Source: Parvibium lacunae (lineage in GTDB: Bacteria > Pseudomonadota > Gammaproteobacteria > Burkholderiales > Burkholderiaceae_D). From it: a DNA stretch of 64,000 nt. The position numbers and the translations under genes were made by a program. Below are positions 8,857 through 17,306 of this stretch, piece by piece (the stretch's first letter is position 1; the number at the start of each line of letters is the position of its first letter). The stretch lies in NCBI RefSeq assembly GCF_003335215.1, contig NZ_QPGB01000002.1, positions 124,001 through 188,000 of the forward strand, given 5' to 3'. Below the pieces are notes generated by a model. The model did not search any database and had not been told where the DNA came from. It was given only the letters and a program-made list of their open reading frames with translations.

Positions 8857-9707
8857 CAGTTGAATGAATCCAAGCGCATCGAAAAATCGACCGATTGCAC
8901 ATCCTTGGTGAGGGTGCCAATCGAAATACGATCCACGCCGGTTTCGGCAATTGCGCGTAGAGTCGTTAGATTCACGCCGCCCGAGACTTCGAGCTTGGCC
9001 CGACCGGCGTTGATGCGAACTGCTTCGCGCACTTGGTCGAGGCTAAAGTTATCCAGCAAAATCAAGGTGCAGCCCCAGTCTAAGGCGTCGCTCAGTTGCG
9101 CGAGGGTTTCGACCTCGACTTGAATGCTCACGCCGGCATTGAGTGCTTTGGCTGCATTCAGTGCCGGCACCACGCCGCCTGCACCGGCGATGTGATTTTC
9201 TTTAATCAAAATGCCGTCATACAAACCAATGCGTTGATTCGCGCCACCGCCTACCCGCACCGCGTATTTTTGCGCTAAACGCAGGCCGGGTAAGGTTTTG
9301 CGCGTATCCATCACCACTGCATTCGTCCCCGCAACGACCTGCGCATATTCGCGCGTTTTAGTGGCGACACCAGAGAGGGTTTGCAAGAAATTCAGGGCCG
9401 GACGCTCTGCGGTGAGCAACGCACGCGTTTTGCCGGTGAAGGTACACACCGTATCGTTCGACTGCATGGCAGCGCCTTCCGCGATATGCCACGTTAATTC
9501 GATGTTGGGGTCTAAGCGTTTGAAACAAGCTTCAAACCACGCTTGCCCACACAACACCGCATGGTCACGGCAGATTACTTTGCCGCTGCGGGTCTGTTCG
9601 GCGGGCAACAACATCGCAGTCCAATCGCCCGCGCCCACATCTTCCGTCAGCGCAACGGTAACGTTATTTTCGATTTCAGTTGTTAAGTGATGAGTTTGCA
9701 TAAGCAT
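8856..9707 (-). CDS. nadC: Nicotinate-nucleotide diphosphorylase (carboxylating)
   Basis: A 283-residue quinolinate phosphoribosyltransferase, which converts quinolinate and PRPP to nicotinate mononucleotide, the third step of de novo NAD synthesis. Family motifs seen are TRKTLPGLR, a HRVGGG-like variant VRVGGGANQRIGLYDGILIKENH, VEVETLAQL and ILLDNFS. The length matches the family. The start at 9707 lies inside the end of the DUF1772 gene; a second ATG at 9701 is also possible and neither has a strong ribosome site, so translation may depend on coupling to the upstream gene. Confidence 0.94.
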   Translation of the reverse strand: MLMQTHHLTTEIENNVTVALTEDVGAGDWTAMLLPAEQTRSGKVICRDHAVLCGQAWFEACFKRLDPNIELTWHIAEGAAMQSNDTVCTFTGKTRALLTAERPALNFLQTLSGVATKTREYAQVVAGTNAVVMDTRKTLPGLRLAQKYAVRVGGGANQRIGLYDGILIKENHIAGAGGVVPALNAAKALNAGVSIQVEVETLAQLSDALDWGCTLILLDNFSLDQVREAVRINAGRAKLEVSGGVNLTTLRAIAETGVDRISIGTLTKDVQSVDFSMRLDSFN

Positions 9708-10194
9708 TTTGAGTTGATATTCGTATAGTCAAAAATAGTCCGGCGATAAAGCACATTGTTGCGGCAGCAGTGCGAATGTAGTTACTCATATTCCAGCGAT
9801 CTCTTAAAACCTGCCAATTTTCTGGCGGCAAGTTAGGATTCCAATCTGCCATTTCTTGATTGATGGGCACATTCACCCAGCGCGTTAATACAAAAACCAT
9901 CACAAAATAAATCAGTGCTACGATCAACCATGCTTTGGCGTATAACAGTGTTTTTCTTTGATAATAAGACCACGACAAAATGAATGGAAACACTGCAGAG
10001 CCAAAATAGACCATGCCAAAAACAACATTACGTACGACACGATTGATCGCTTGTTGTGTCAATACATAATGCTCTGCATCCAATTGCAAGGTAGCCGGTA
10101 CAACGTCAAACGCAAAAGCAAAGAAAAAGCCTGCCATCAAACCAAGTAACAACAAGGTTAATAGTTGCACCAGCGTATGCCAGCGTGCATTCAT
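9676..10194 (-). CDS. DUF1772 (anthrone oxygenase-like) membrane protein
   Basis: A 172-residue membrane protein with four hydrophobic segments (roughly residues 7-30, 52-72, 80-103, 140-160). The stretch VNVPINQEM followed by LRDRWNMSNYIRT is typical of DUF1772. The function of bacterial members is not established; the name comes from a fungal relative. The start at 10194 was chosen because GAGAGGAG sits a few bases upstream, whereas the in-frame ATG at 10212 has no such site. It overlaps the nadC start by about 30 bases, so it is probably the first gene of a DUF1772-nadC-rarD unit. Confidence 0.75.
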   Translation of the reverse strand: MNARWHTLVQLLTLLLLGLMAGFFFAFAFDVVPATLQLDAEHYVLTQQAINRVVRNVVFGMVYFGSAVFPFILSWSYYQRKTLLYAKAWLIVALIYFVMVFVLTRWVNVPINQEMADWNPNLPPENWQVLRDRWNMSNYIRTAAATMCFIAGLFLTIRISTQNAYANSSLNN

Positions 10195-10249
10195 GACTTC
10201 TCCTCTCAGCATTTCTCAATTGCTAGCCGCTAGCGTGCGCATACCATTA

Positions 10250-11383
10250 CTATGCTGGCCCCATCCCATGCGCATATTTTTGGTTGTAGGTTTCGGCAGG
10301 TTTGCTCACGCCCGCTTGCACCGCAAAATCCAGCATGCGGTCAATACAGCGCACGGCTTGTTGCCCAATAGCAGGATCAACGAACACTTCATTGCTGCCG
10401 GTTTCTAAGGTGCGAGCCAGATTACGCAAGCCATTCATCGCCATCCACGGGCAATGGGCGCAGCTCTTGCAGGTGGCGCCATTACCGGCGGTAGGCGCTT
10501 CAATAAAGACTTTACCGGGCGCGGCTTGCCGCATTTTGTGGAGAATGCCGTTATCGGTCGCCACAATAAATTCCAGCGCATCCAGCTCTTGGGCCGCTTT
10601 GATGATTTGCGTGGTTGAACCGACCACATCCGCCATTTGCAACACGCTGTCAGGTGACTCGGGGTGTACCAAAACCTTGGCGAGCGGATGTTTGTCTTTC
10701 AGGGCCAGTAATTCATTCGCTTTGAATTCGTCATGCACCACACACGCAGCTTGCCAGAGCAGCATATCAGCGCCGGTTTTTTGTTGAATGTAGTGCCCGA
10801 GATGTTTATCGGGTGCCCACAGAATTTTTTTGCCTTGGGCGTGCAGATGTTCGACAATTTTGAGGCCAATACTAGACGTCACCATCCAGTCGGCCCGCGC
10901 TTTGACCGCCGCGCTGGTATTGGCATACACCACCACTTCGCGGTCAGGATGCGCATCACAAAAGGCCGCAAATTCATCGGCGGGACAACCTAAATCCAAG
11001 GAGCAAGTGGCCTCTAAATCCGGCATCAAAATGCGTTTTTCGGGGCTGAGAATTTTGGCCGTTTCCCCCATAAAGCGCACCCCGCACACGACCAGTGTTT
11101 GGGCGGCATGGGCTTTGCCGAAGCGCGCCATTTCGAGCGAATCAGAAACACAGCCGCCCGTTTCATCGGCGAGGTCTTGTAGATCGGGATCGGTATAGTA
11201 ATGCGCCACCAGTACGGCGTTTTGTTCTTTGAGCAAGCGCTTGATCTTGGCTTTGAGTTCCGTGCGCTCATTCGCACCCGGCTCTTCGGGCACCCGCGCC
11301 CAAGCCTGCGCCACGGTGGAGTCGTGGCGACAAAATTCAACGGGGAAAGTAGCAGTAGTGGCTGTCGTCATTTCAGCAGTCAT
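10250..11383 (-). CDS. nadA: Quinolinate synthase A
   Basis: A 377-residue 4Fe-4S enzyme that condenses iminoaspartate with dihydroxyacetone phosphate to quinolinate. Candidate cluster cysteines occur in [19 protein letters not shown] and [13 protein letters not shown], the three regions conserved in Nad[16 protein letters not shown] near residue 60 is the first substrate-binding motif. It works between NadB and NadC, both encoded within 8 kb here. The gene is monocistronic or leads toward the DUF1772 gene across 55 bases. Confidence 0.95.
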   Translation of the reverse strand: MTAEMTTATTATFPVEFCRHDSTVAQAWARVPEEPGANERTELKAKIKRLLKEQNAVLVAHYYTDPDLQDLADETGGCVSDSLEMARFGKAHAAQTLVVCGVRFMGETAKILSPEKRILMPDLEATCSLDLGCPADEFAAFCDAHPDREVVVYANTSAAVKARADWMVTSSIGLKIVEHLHAQGKKILWAPDKHLGHYIQQKTGADMLLWQAACVVHDEFKANELLALKDKHPLAKVLVHPESPDSVLQMADVVGSTTQIIKAAQELDALEFIVATDNGILHKMRQAAPGKVFIEAPTAGNGATCKSCAHCPWMAMNGLRNLARTLETGSNEVFVDPAIGQQAVRCIDRMLDFAVQAGVSKPAETYNQKYAHGMGPA

Positions 11384-11456
11384 GACCTATGGGGTCTCCG
11401 ATGGATCTATAACTCCGCTATTGTAAGTGACTACAGCCGACCTTACTGGAACAAGC

Positions 11457-11993
11457 TTATTTGCTTGCTGACAGGTAGTTATTTTTTACGCGCACATAGT
11501 GCTCGGCGGAATAGCGTAGATAGGCGATTTCCTCGGGCGTGAGCGGGCGCACTTGCTTAACGGGTCGGCCAATGTATAGGTAGCCGCTTTCCAGCACTTT
11601 GCCAGGGGGAATTAAACTCCCCGCCCCCACCATGACTTGGTTCTGCACCACGGCATCATCCATTACCGTCGTGCCCATGCCGATTAGACACTCATTGCCA
11701 ATCGTACAGCCATGCAATATGCAGCTATGCCCAATCGTCACGTAATCGCCAATGATGAGCGGTGAACCCTCGGGCTTACTCGGCGTCTTGTGCGAGACAT
11801 GGCACATGGTCAGGTCTTGCACATTGCTACACACCCCAATGTGGATATGGTTCACATCGCCGCGCAAGACTGCGTGGCACCAGATAGAACTGTCTTGCCC
11901 AATTTTGACATCGCCAATGATTTGTGCGCTGGCATGGAGAAAAACCTGTTCCGCGATGTGCGGAAAGGTATCGAGATATTTTTCAAGCGGCAT
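11457..11993 (-). CDS. Gamma-carbonic anhydrase family protein
   Basis: A 178-residue left-handed beta-helix protein of the YrdA/PaaY/gamma-CA type, built from hexapeptide repeats (IIGDVKIGQDSSIW; VTIGHSCILHGCTIGNECLIGMG). The zinc histidines expected of gamma-carbonic anhydrases are present in CHVSH and in GHSCILHGC. Whether it hydrates CO2 is not shown by sequence, since many members of this group have no measured activity. It lies 73 bases upstream-to-start of nadA and is followed by a protease gene on the same strand. Confidence 0.87.
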   Translation of the reverse strand: MPLEKYLDTFPHIAEQVFLHASAQIIGDVKIGQDSSIWCHAVLRGDVNHIHIGVCSNVQDLTMCHVSHKTPSKPEGSPLIIGDYVTIGHSCILHGCTIGNECLIGMGTTVMDDAVVQNQVMVGAGSLIPPGKVLESGYLYIGRPVKQVRPLTPEEIAYLRYSAEHYVRVKNNYLSASK

Positions 11994-12027
11994 GATAAAA
12001 AAGTGAAATATAAAAATTAAAACGCAG

Positions 12028-12762
12028 TTAGTATGGCCCCGTTAGGGTATTCAGAATATCCGCGTACCAGGCACAGTTTAGCCCAAGCGCCTCATCGACT
12101 TCGATATCGCGTGACCCCACATCGAGCCGGGCTGAATGCACGCCCAGCAGAAGCCAAGGCAACGTAGCTTGGTCCACCGTGGGATGCATAATGCGCATGA
12201 CGACTGGCGCACCGCTGGTGCCGCGATGGGTGCGGGCATCGGTTAAAAAGTAGCCTTGCCCCTGAAACCGCAAGCCAAAGGAAGAGGCAATAATCGCTTG
12301 CCGCACCACCGGCATGTGATGCAAGGTATCGTGAAACCCCAAGGGGAACCCCACCACCAACAAAGAGCTGCCGACTTCGACTTGATGGTTCATCGCCACC
12401 AAATGGGCCGGCGTAAAGGCTTGATAAACAGCGGTTACGGGCAGTGCGGCCCGGTCAATTTCAATCAAAGCCACATCCACCTCACCCGCCGCGTCATTCG
12501 TTTGTCGCCACAGGCTTTGTCCATCGCGATACAGGGGAATAGAAAAACCAATGGATTGCGCCATGTTCTGCGCATTGGTATGCAACTCAATTTCTAAACG
12601 ACTGGGGAAATGTTTGCTCGGTTCATCGTAAATCACATGCCGACTAGTGACCAAAAACAGCCGTTCATCCCGTGCAAAGAAGAATCCACTGGCATTTGTC
12701 AGCGGTGTATCAATGTCATACGTAAAGATGGGAACCGCGCTGAGTAGAATGGATTCGATCAT
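12028..12762 (-). CDS. Trypsin-like serine protease (S1 fold), no export signal
   Basis: A 244-residue protein with the chymotrypsin-fold triad in order: H42 in TSRHV, D96 in EVDVALIE, and S183 in HRGTSGAPV. The start at 12762 (MIESILLS) is chosen because the fold begins there; an in-frame start at 12858 would add 32 residues overlapping the aceB terminator. No signal peptide or membrane anchor is seen, and there is no PDZ domain, so it differs from DegP/HtrA. It may be a cytoplasmic protease or a lineage-specific hypothetical. A substrate cannot be proposed. Confidence 0.75.
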   Translation of the reverse strand: MIESILLSAVPIFTYDIDTPLTNASGFFFARDERLFLVTSRHVIYDEPSKHFPSRLEIELHTNAQNMAQSIGFSIPLYRDGQSLWRQTNDAAGEVDVALIEIDRAALPVTAVYQAFTPAHLVAMNHQVEVGSSLLVVGFPLGFHDTLHHMPVVRQAIIASSFGLRFQGQGYFLTDARTHRGTSGAPVVMRIMHPTVDQATLPWLLLGVHSARLDVGSRDIEVDEALGLNCAWYADILNTLTGPY

Positions 12763-12840
12763 CGTGTGGCAGTCATAGAAGAAAAGGCATGGACATCCAA
12801 GACTGCCCATTATGCGCCTATCTGCGATGATAGTAAGTTT

Positions 12841-12872
12841 AATAAAAAGCCCCTGCACAGGGTGCAGGGGCT
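12841..12872 (-). terminator. Intrinsic terminator after aceB
   Basis: A perfect 11-bp stem (AGCCCCTGCAC paired with GTGCAGGGGCT, loop of three) is followed on the minus strand by TTTTATT. It lies about 20 bases past the aceB stop and ends that transcript. Confidence 0.9.
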
Positions 12873-12893
12873 GGGTGTGGCTATTTCTGAAAG

Positions 12894-14492
12894 TTAACCT
12901 TGCAACTCTTCATACAACGGCAAAGTCAAAAACTCCGTAAATTGCGAACTGGTGGACATTTGTTCAAAAATCTCCGCCGCCCGCACATACGTAGCCTCAT
13001 AACGTTCTGCACCAATGGCATCTTTGATCTTAGCCATTTCTTCAGGGATAAACTGGCGAACTAACTCTGCCGTGACTTTGCGACCATCATCCAGCGTGCC
13101 TTTGGGTGAGCGAATCCACTGCCACACTTGCGAGCGCGAAATTTCGGCGGTGGCGGCATCTTCCATCAAGTTAAAGATGGGCACGCAACCATTGCCCGCC
13201 AGCCAAGAACCGAGGTATTGAATCCCCACGCTGATGTTGTTGCGCAAGCCCGCTTCGGTGATGGGCGCTTCAGGTTGGAAGTTGAGCAAATCCGCCCCAA
13301 CCACTTGCACATCATCGCGTTTTTTATCGATTTGGTTCGGTCTATCGCCCAACACTTTTTGAAACTCGGCCATCGCAATCGGTACCAAGCCTGGGTGGGC
13401 TACCCAACCACCATCGTAGCCATCCCCCGCATCGCGGGCTTTGTCGGCGCGTACACCGCCCATGGCCACCTCGTTTGCAGCCTCATCATTTTTAATGGGG
13501 ATGAGGGCGCTCATGCCACCAATCGCCGGGGCATTGCGCTTGTGGCAAGTTTTGAGCAACAGCAAGGCATAGGCACGCATAAACGGTACGGTCATGGTGA
13601 TGTTTTTGCGGTCGGCCAAGCAGAAGTCTTGATTGACTTTGAATTTTTTGATGCAGGAGAAAATGTAGTCCCAGCGCCCTGCGTTCAGGCCCGCGCTGTG
13701 TTCGCGTAGCTCGTACAAAATTTCGTCCATCTCAAACGCGGCAAGAATGGTTTCAACCAACACCGTGGCTTTAATCGTGCCGCGCGGAATGCCGATCTCT
13801 TCTTGTGCCAACACGAAAATATCGTTCCACAAGCGGGCCTCTAAATGGCTTTCCATTTTGGGCAGGTAGAAGTAAGGGCCAGAACCACGTGCTAACAATT
13901 CTTTGGCGTTGTGATAGAGGTAGAGCGCAAAATCAAAAATACCGCCGGATACGCGCTGACCATCGACGGTCACGTGTTTTTCATCCAAATGCCAACCGCG
14001 TGGGCGTACGACCAGCGTGGCGACTTTGTCATTCAAGCGATAGCTTTTGCCGCCGCTTTCCAGCGTCAGCGTGCGCCGAACCGCTTCTTTTAAATTGATT
14101 TGACCTTGAATCTGGTTATCCCAGCTCGGCGCGTTGGAATCCTCGAAGTCGGTCATATAACTATCCGCGCCGGAATTAAGCGCGTTGATAATCATTTTGC
14201 GTTCAACCGGGCCGGTGATTTCAACCCGGCGGCATTGCAGGTCGGCAGGCAGCGGGGCAATCGTCCAATCCCCTTCGCGAATCGCACGGGTGTCGGTGAG
14301 GAAATCGGGCAGTTTGCCACCATCCAGTTCAGCCACGCGGGTTTGGCGAGCAGCCAGTAAGCTTTGGCGACGCGCCTCAAACTCCCGATGCAGTTTGGCC
14401 ACCAAGGCCAAGGCATCCGGGGTCAGAATCTGGGCAAATTCGGGGGAAATATCGGCAGTAATCTGCATGCCGGTGGGCAGGGAAATCGTCAT
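12894..14492 (-). CDS. aceB: Malate synthase A
   Basis: A 532-residue malate synthase of the A type, which makes malate from glyoxylate and acetyl-CoA in the glyoxylate bypass. Motifs seen are [11 protein letters not shown] (about residue 114), [30 protein letters not shown] and the C-terminal NCxV-like [21 protein letters not shown]. The length fits the 530-540 residue A form and excludes the 720-residue G form. A full ribosome site (AAGGAGG) precedes the ATG. No isocitrate lyase gene is in the window. It has its own terminator and starts divergently from the acetyltransferase gene. Confidence 0.96.
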   Translation of the reverse strand: MTISLPTGMQITADISPEFAQILTPDALALVAKLHREFEARRQSLLAARQTRVAELDGGKLPDFLTDTRAIREGDWTIAPLPADLQCRRVEITGPVERKMIINALNSGADSYMTDFEDSNAPSWDNQIQGQINLKEAVRRTLTLESGGKSYRLNDKVATLVVRPRGWHLDEKHVTVDGQRVSGGIFDFALYLYHNAKELLARGSGPYFYLPKMESHLEARLWNDIFVLAQEEIGIPRGTIKATVLVETILAAFEMDEILYELREHSAGLNAGRWDYIFSCIKKFKVNQDFCLADRKNITMTVPFMRAYALLLLKTCHKRNAPAIGGMSALIPIKNDEAANEVAMGGVRADKARDAGDGYDGGWVAHPGLVPIAMAEFQKVLGDRPNQIDKKRDDVQVVGADLLNFQPEAPITEAGLRNNISVGIQYLGSWLAGNGCVPIFNLMEDAATAEISRSQVWQWIRSPKGTLDDGRKVTAELVRQFIPEEMAKIKDAIGAERYEATYVRAAEIFEQMSTSSQFTEFLTLPLYEELQG

Positions 14493-14644
14493 GGTGGCCT
14501 CCTTGGTGGTCTTTGTTTACGATGGATTGACTGTACACCCAGCTCTTTCACCTTAAAAGCATGAAATAGTGGCAAGATTTATGACTTATTTAGCTGTAAT
14601 TGCACTTGGACACTCTAAATGCTGATTTGGGGTACGCTCTCATA

Positions 14645-15892
14645 ATGCAAACACCTTCAGATATCACACCCACTGGCGCAGCAGCGTCACCCTACGAAAT
14701 CAAATGGCTCAACACGATTAGCGACTGCCCCGCCACCTCTTGGAATGCTTTGCTTCATCCCAAGCATACCGACATGGGTGGGCAGGTGTTTGCCCGGCAT
14801 GAATTTCTCGCCGCGCTGGAAACTGCCGGCTGTGTGAGCCGCCAAACCGGCTGGCAGCCGCGCCACCTCACCGTATGGGAACCGGCCACCGAGAATCAGG
14901 CTGCACGCTTAGTCGCCGCCTGCCCGCTGTATTTAAAAACCCATTCGTATGGCGAATTTGTTTTTGATTGGTCATGGGCCGAGGCGTATCAGCGGCACAG
15001 TTTGGCGTATTACCCCAAGCTCCTCTGCGCCGTGCCCTTTACGCCCGTACGTGGGCCACGCCTGCTGGCGGAAACACCTGCCTTGCAAGCGCTACTCATC
15101 AGCACCCTGCAAACGGCAGTGCGCGAACTGGGTTTGTCATCCCTGCACCTGCTCTTTCCGCCCAACGCGCAAACCTCACCCTTAAGCGAAGCCGGGTGGG
15201 CGCTGCGCACCAGCGTGCAGTTCCATTGGCAAAACCAAGGGTTTGCGCATTTTGAAGATTATCTGCAAGGACTGACGCAGAAAAAGCGCAAGAATATCCG
15301 CCAAGAGCGGCGCTATGCCGCGCAGCATGGCCTCCAGTATCAACACCTGAGCGGTGCCGAGATGCGCGAACAGGACTGGGCGGATTTTTATGCCTGCTAT
15401 GCCCACACCTATCATGTACGCGGCAATCCACCCTATTTGAACCAGGCCTTCTTCACTTTGCTGGGGCAACATTTACCCGAACATGTGCAGGTGATTTTTG
15501 CGACCGATCCGCAGCAATCTCAGCGGCGCGTGGCTGCTGTTTTCTTGATGGTTGATCACACCCTGGACACGCCCACCGCTTATGGGCGCTATTGGGGCGC
15601 ACTGGGCGATTATCCCTATTTGCATTTTGAGCTGGCGTATTACCAGAGCATTGAATATTGCATTCGGCATGGCATTCAGCGCTTTGAAGGTGGCGCACAG
15701 GGCGAACACAAAATGGCACGGGGGTTTATGCCGGAACCGCTGCTATCGGGGCACTGGATGGCCCATCCTGGCTTTCATGAGGCGGTGGCTGATTTTGTGG
15801 CGGCTGAAACCAAGGGCATGCAACATTATCTGGATGAGCTGGCTGAACATAGTCCGCTCAATCATTCAAGCCTCACCCTGCGCGTGGCGTAA
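14645..15892 (+). CDS. FemAB-like GNAT family N-acetyltransferase (COG3146/DUF482)
   Basis: A 415-residue protein of the COG3146 group, annotated as peptidoglycan biosynthesis/recognition-like or GNAT acetyltransferase. Typical stretches are ARHEFLAALE near the N-terminus, SYGEFVFDWSWAEAY, KKRKNIRQERR, ACYAHTYHVRGNPPYLN and FEGGAQGEHKMARGFMP. The C-terminal half resembles a FemX/GNAT fold. Its substrate is unknown. The ATG at 14645 is preferred over an in-frame TTG at 14600 because the conserved region begins later and the TTG has no ribosome site. It is convergent with rsuA with 11 bases between stops. Confidence 0.82.
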   Translation: MQTPSDITPTGAAASPYEIKWLNTISDCPATSWNALLHPKHTDMGGQVFARHEFLAALETAGCVSRQTGWQPRHLTVWEPATENQAARLVAACPLYLKTHSYGEFVFDWSWAEAYQRHSLAYYPKLLCAVPFTPVRGPRLLAETPALQALLISTLQTAVRELGLSSLHLLFPPNAQTSPLSEAGWALRTSVQFHWQNQGFAHFEDYLQGLTQKKRKNIRQERRYAAQHGLQYQHLSGAEMREQDWADFYACYAHTYHVRGNPPYLNQAFFTLLGQHLPEHVQVIFATDPQQSQRRVAAVFLMVDHTLDTPTAYGRYWGALGDYPYLHFELAYYQSIEYCIRHGIQRFEGGAQGEHKMARGFMPEPLLSGHWMAHPGFHEAVADFVAAETKGMQHYLDELAEHSPLNHSSLTLRVA

Positions 15893-15903
15893 GCAAACGC
15901 CAA

Positions 15904-16626
15904 CTATTTCAGCGGCGTTTCAATTTGCGTTAATTGTTCGGGCGTAAGCCAATGCCAGCTCCCAGGCGCCCAGTCGGGAGGCATTACAAACTGGCCAATC
16001 GCAATCCGCTTGAGTTGTTCCACGCGATTACTCACCGCCGCCAACATGCGCTTAACCTGATGGTATTTGCCTTCGGTAATCGTTAAGTGCAAACAGCATT
16101 CATCTTTAATGTCTGCCGCATGGGCGCAGACTGTATCGGGGTCGTCGTTCAACACCACGCCATTTAGCAACTGTTGCGCCATCGCCTCGGTGAGCGGATG
16201 CTTGGTTATCACCTCATACACTTTCGGCACCATTTTTTTCGGCGAAGTACAGCGGTGGATAAACTGCCCGTCATCGGTGAATAGCAACAAACCCGTGGTG
16301 TCTGCATCCAAACGTCCAACCGGTTGCACCTCACGTTGCCGCAGCGGAACCGGCAGCAGATTCATCACACTGGGATAGTGCTTGGGTTTGGTGGAACACT
16401 CGTAGTCAGCCAGTTTATACAGCGCGACATAGGCTTTCTCTTGATAAGGCCAAGCCTCGCCAGCGATAGTGAGCTGATAGCCCGTTGGGTTTAATTTCTC
16501 GCGGTACGAATCAATGGTCTCGCCATTCACTTGTACTTGTTCGGTCTCAATTAAATACTGGCATTCACGGCGTGTGCCGAAGCCTTGCGATTGCAGAATC
16601 CGATCCAGGGTTTGTAGCGTGGGCAT
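15904..16626 (-). CDS. rsuA: 16S rRNA pseudouridine synthase RsuA-like
   Basis: A 240-residue RsuA/RluB/E/F-family pseudouridine synthase with an N-terminal S4 domain (LDRILQSQGFGTRRECQYLI) and the catalytic aspartate in GRLDADTTGLLLFTDDG. The length and the KHPLTEAMAQQLLNGVVL segment fit RsuA, which modifies U516 of 16S rRNA, better than RluE. The ATG at 16626 is taken as the start; a TTG nine bases earlier is possible. Confidence 0.86.
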   Translation of the reverse strand: MPTLQTLDRILQSQGFGTRRECQYLIETEQVQVNGETIDSYREKLNPTGYQLTIAGEAWPYQEKAYVALYKLADYECSTKPKHYPSVMNLLPVPLRQREVQPVGRLDADTTGLLLFTDDGQFIHRCTSPKKMVPKVYEVITKHPLTEAMAQQLLNGVVLNDDPDTVCAHAADIKDECCLHLTITEGKYHQVKRMLAAVSNRVEQLKRIAIGQFVMPPDWAPGSWHWLTPEQLTQIETPLK

Positions 16627-16697
16627 AGTAATCAATCAGGTTGAAATTGGTTTTATGATGCAGGCAAGATTATGTAGGCAAACTAAAGGATACCTAG

Positions 16698-17306
16698 ATG
16701 CCACAAAAAAATTACCTGATTGTCTTGCAAGCGATTGTGCTATTTGCGCTCCTAATCTCTGGGCTACAGCCCTTTGATCGGATTACTTGGTGGCTGGAGG
16801 TGTTTCCGGTGCTGTTTGGCTTGCCCCTGCTCTGGCTAACTTATCGCCGCTGGCCGCTGACGCCATTGCTGTATAGCTTACTCGCCCTACATGCGGTGAT
16901 TTTGATCGTGGGTGGCGCATACAGTTATGCGCGTGTGCCACTTGGATTTACCTTGCAAGAGTGGCTTCATCTTAGCCGCAACCCCTACGACAAGATCGGC
17001 CACTTTGCCCAAGGTTTTGTCCCCGCGCTGATTGCACGGGAAATTTTGTTAGGTGGAGCCTATGTTCAAGGCCGCAAGATGCTCGCGTTTATTTGCATCT
17101 GCATCGCCCTGGCGACTAGCGCTAGCTATGAATTGATTGAGTGGGTTGCGGCACTCATTCTCGGCCAAGGGGCCGAAGAATTTCTGGGCACTCAGGGCGA
17201 TATATGGGATACGCAGTCCGATATGGCGATGGCTTTACTCGGTGCTTGCTGCGCCTTGGCGCTGCTAAGTCGTAGGCATGATCGGCAAATACAAAAACTA
17301 CGCTGA
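16698..17306 (+). CDS. DUF2238 (YjdF-like) inner-membrane protein
   Basis: A 202-residue protein with six hydrophobic segments. The motifs NPYDKIGHFAQGFVPALIAREIL and SASYELIEW...GAEEFLGTQGDIWDTQSDM are the conserved acidic and histidine-bearing signature of DUF2238/YjdF membrane proteins. The biochemical role is unknown. The start is supported by AAAGGA upstream. Its stop abuts the nadE stop without a gap (17306/17307). Confidence 0.88.
   Translation: MPQKNYLIVLQAIVLFALLISGLQPFDRITWWLEVFPVLFGLPLLWLTYRRWPLTPLLYSLLALHAVILIVGGAYSYARVPLGFTLQEWLHLSRNPYDKIGHFAQGFVPALIAREILLGGAYVQGRKMLAFICICIALATSASYELIEWVAALILGQGAEEFLGTQGDIWDTQSDMAMALLGACCALALLSRRHDRQIQKLR

Noticed and set aside
12763-12858. Longer start of the trypsin-like protease
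   Set aside because: It would add 32 residues that overlap the upstream side of the aceB terminator and contain no export signal or fold sequence.
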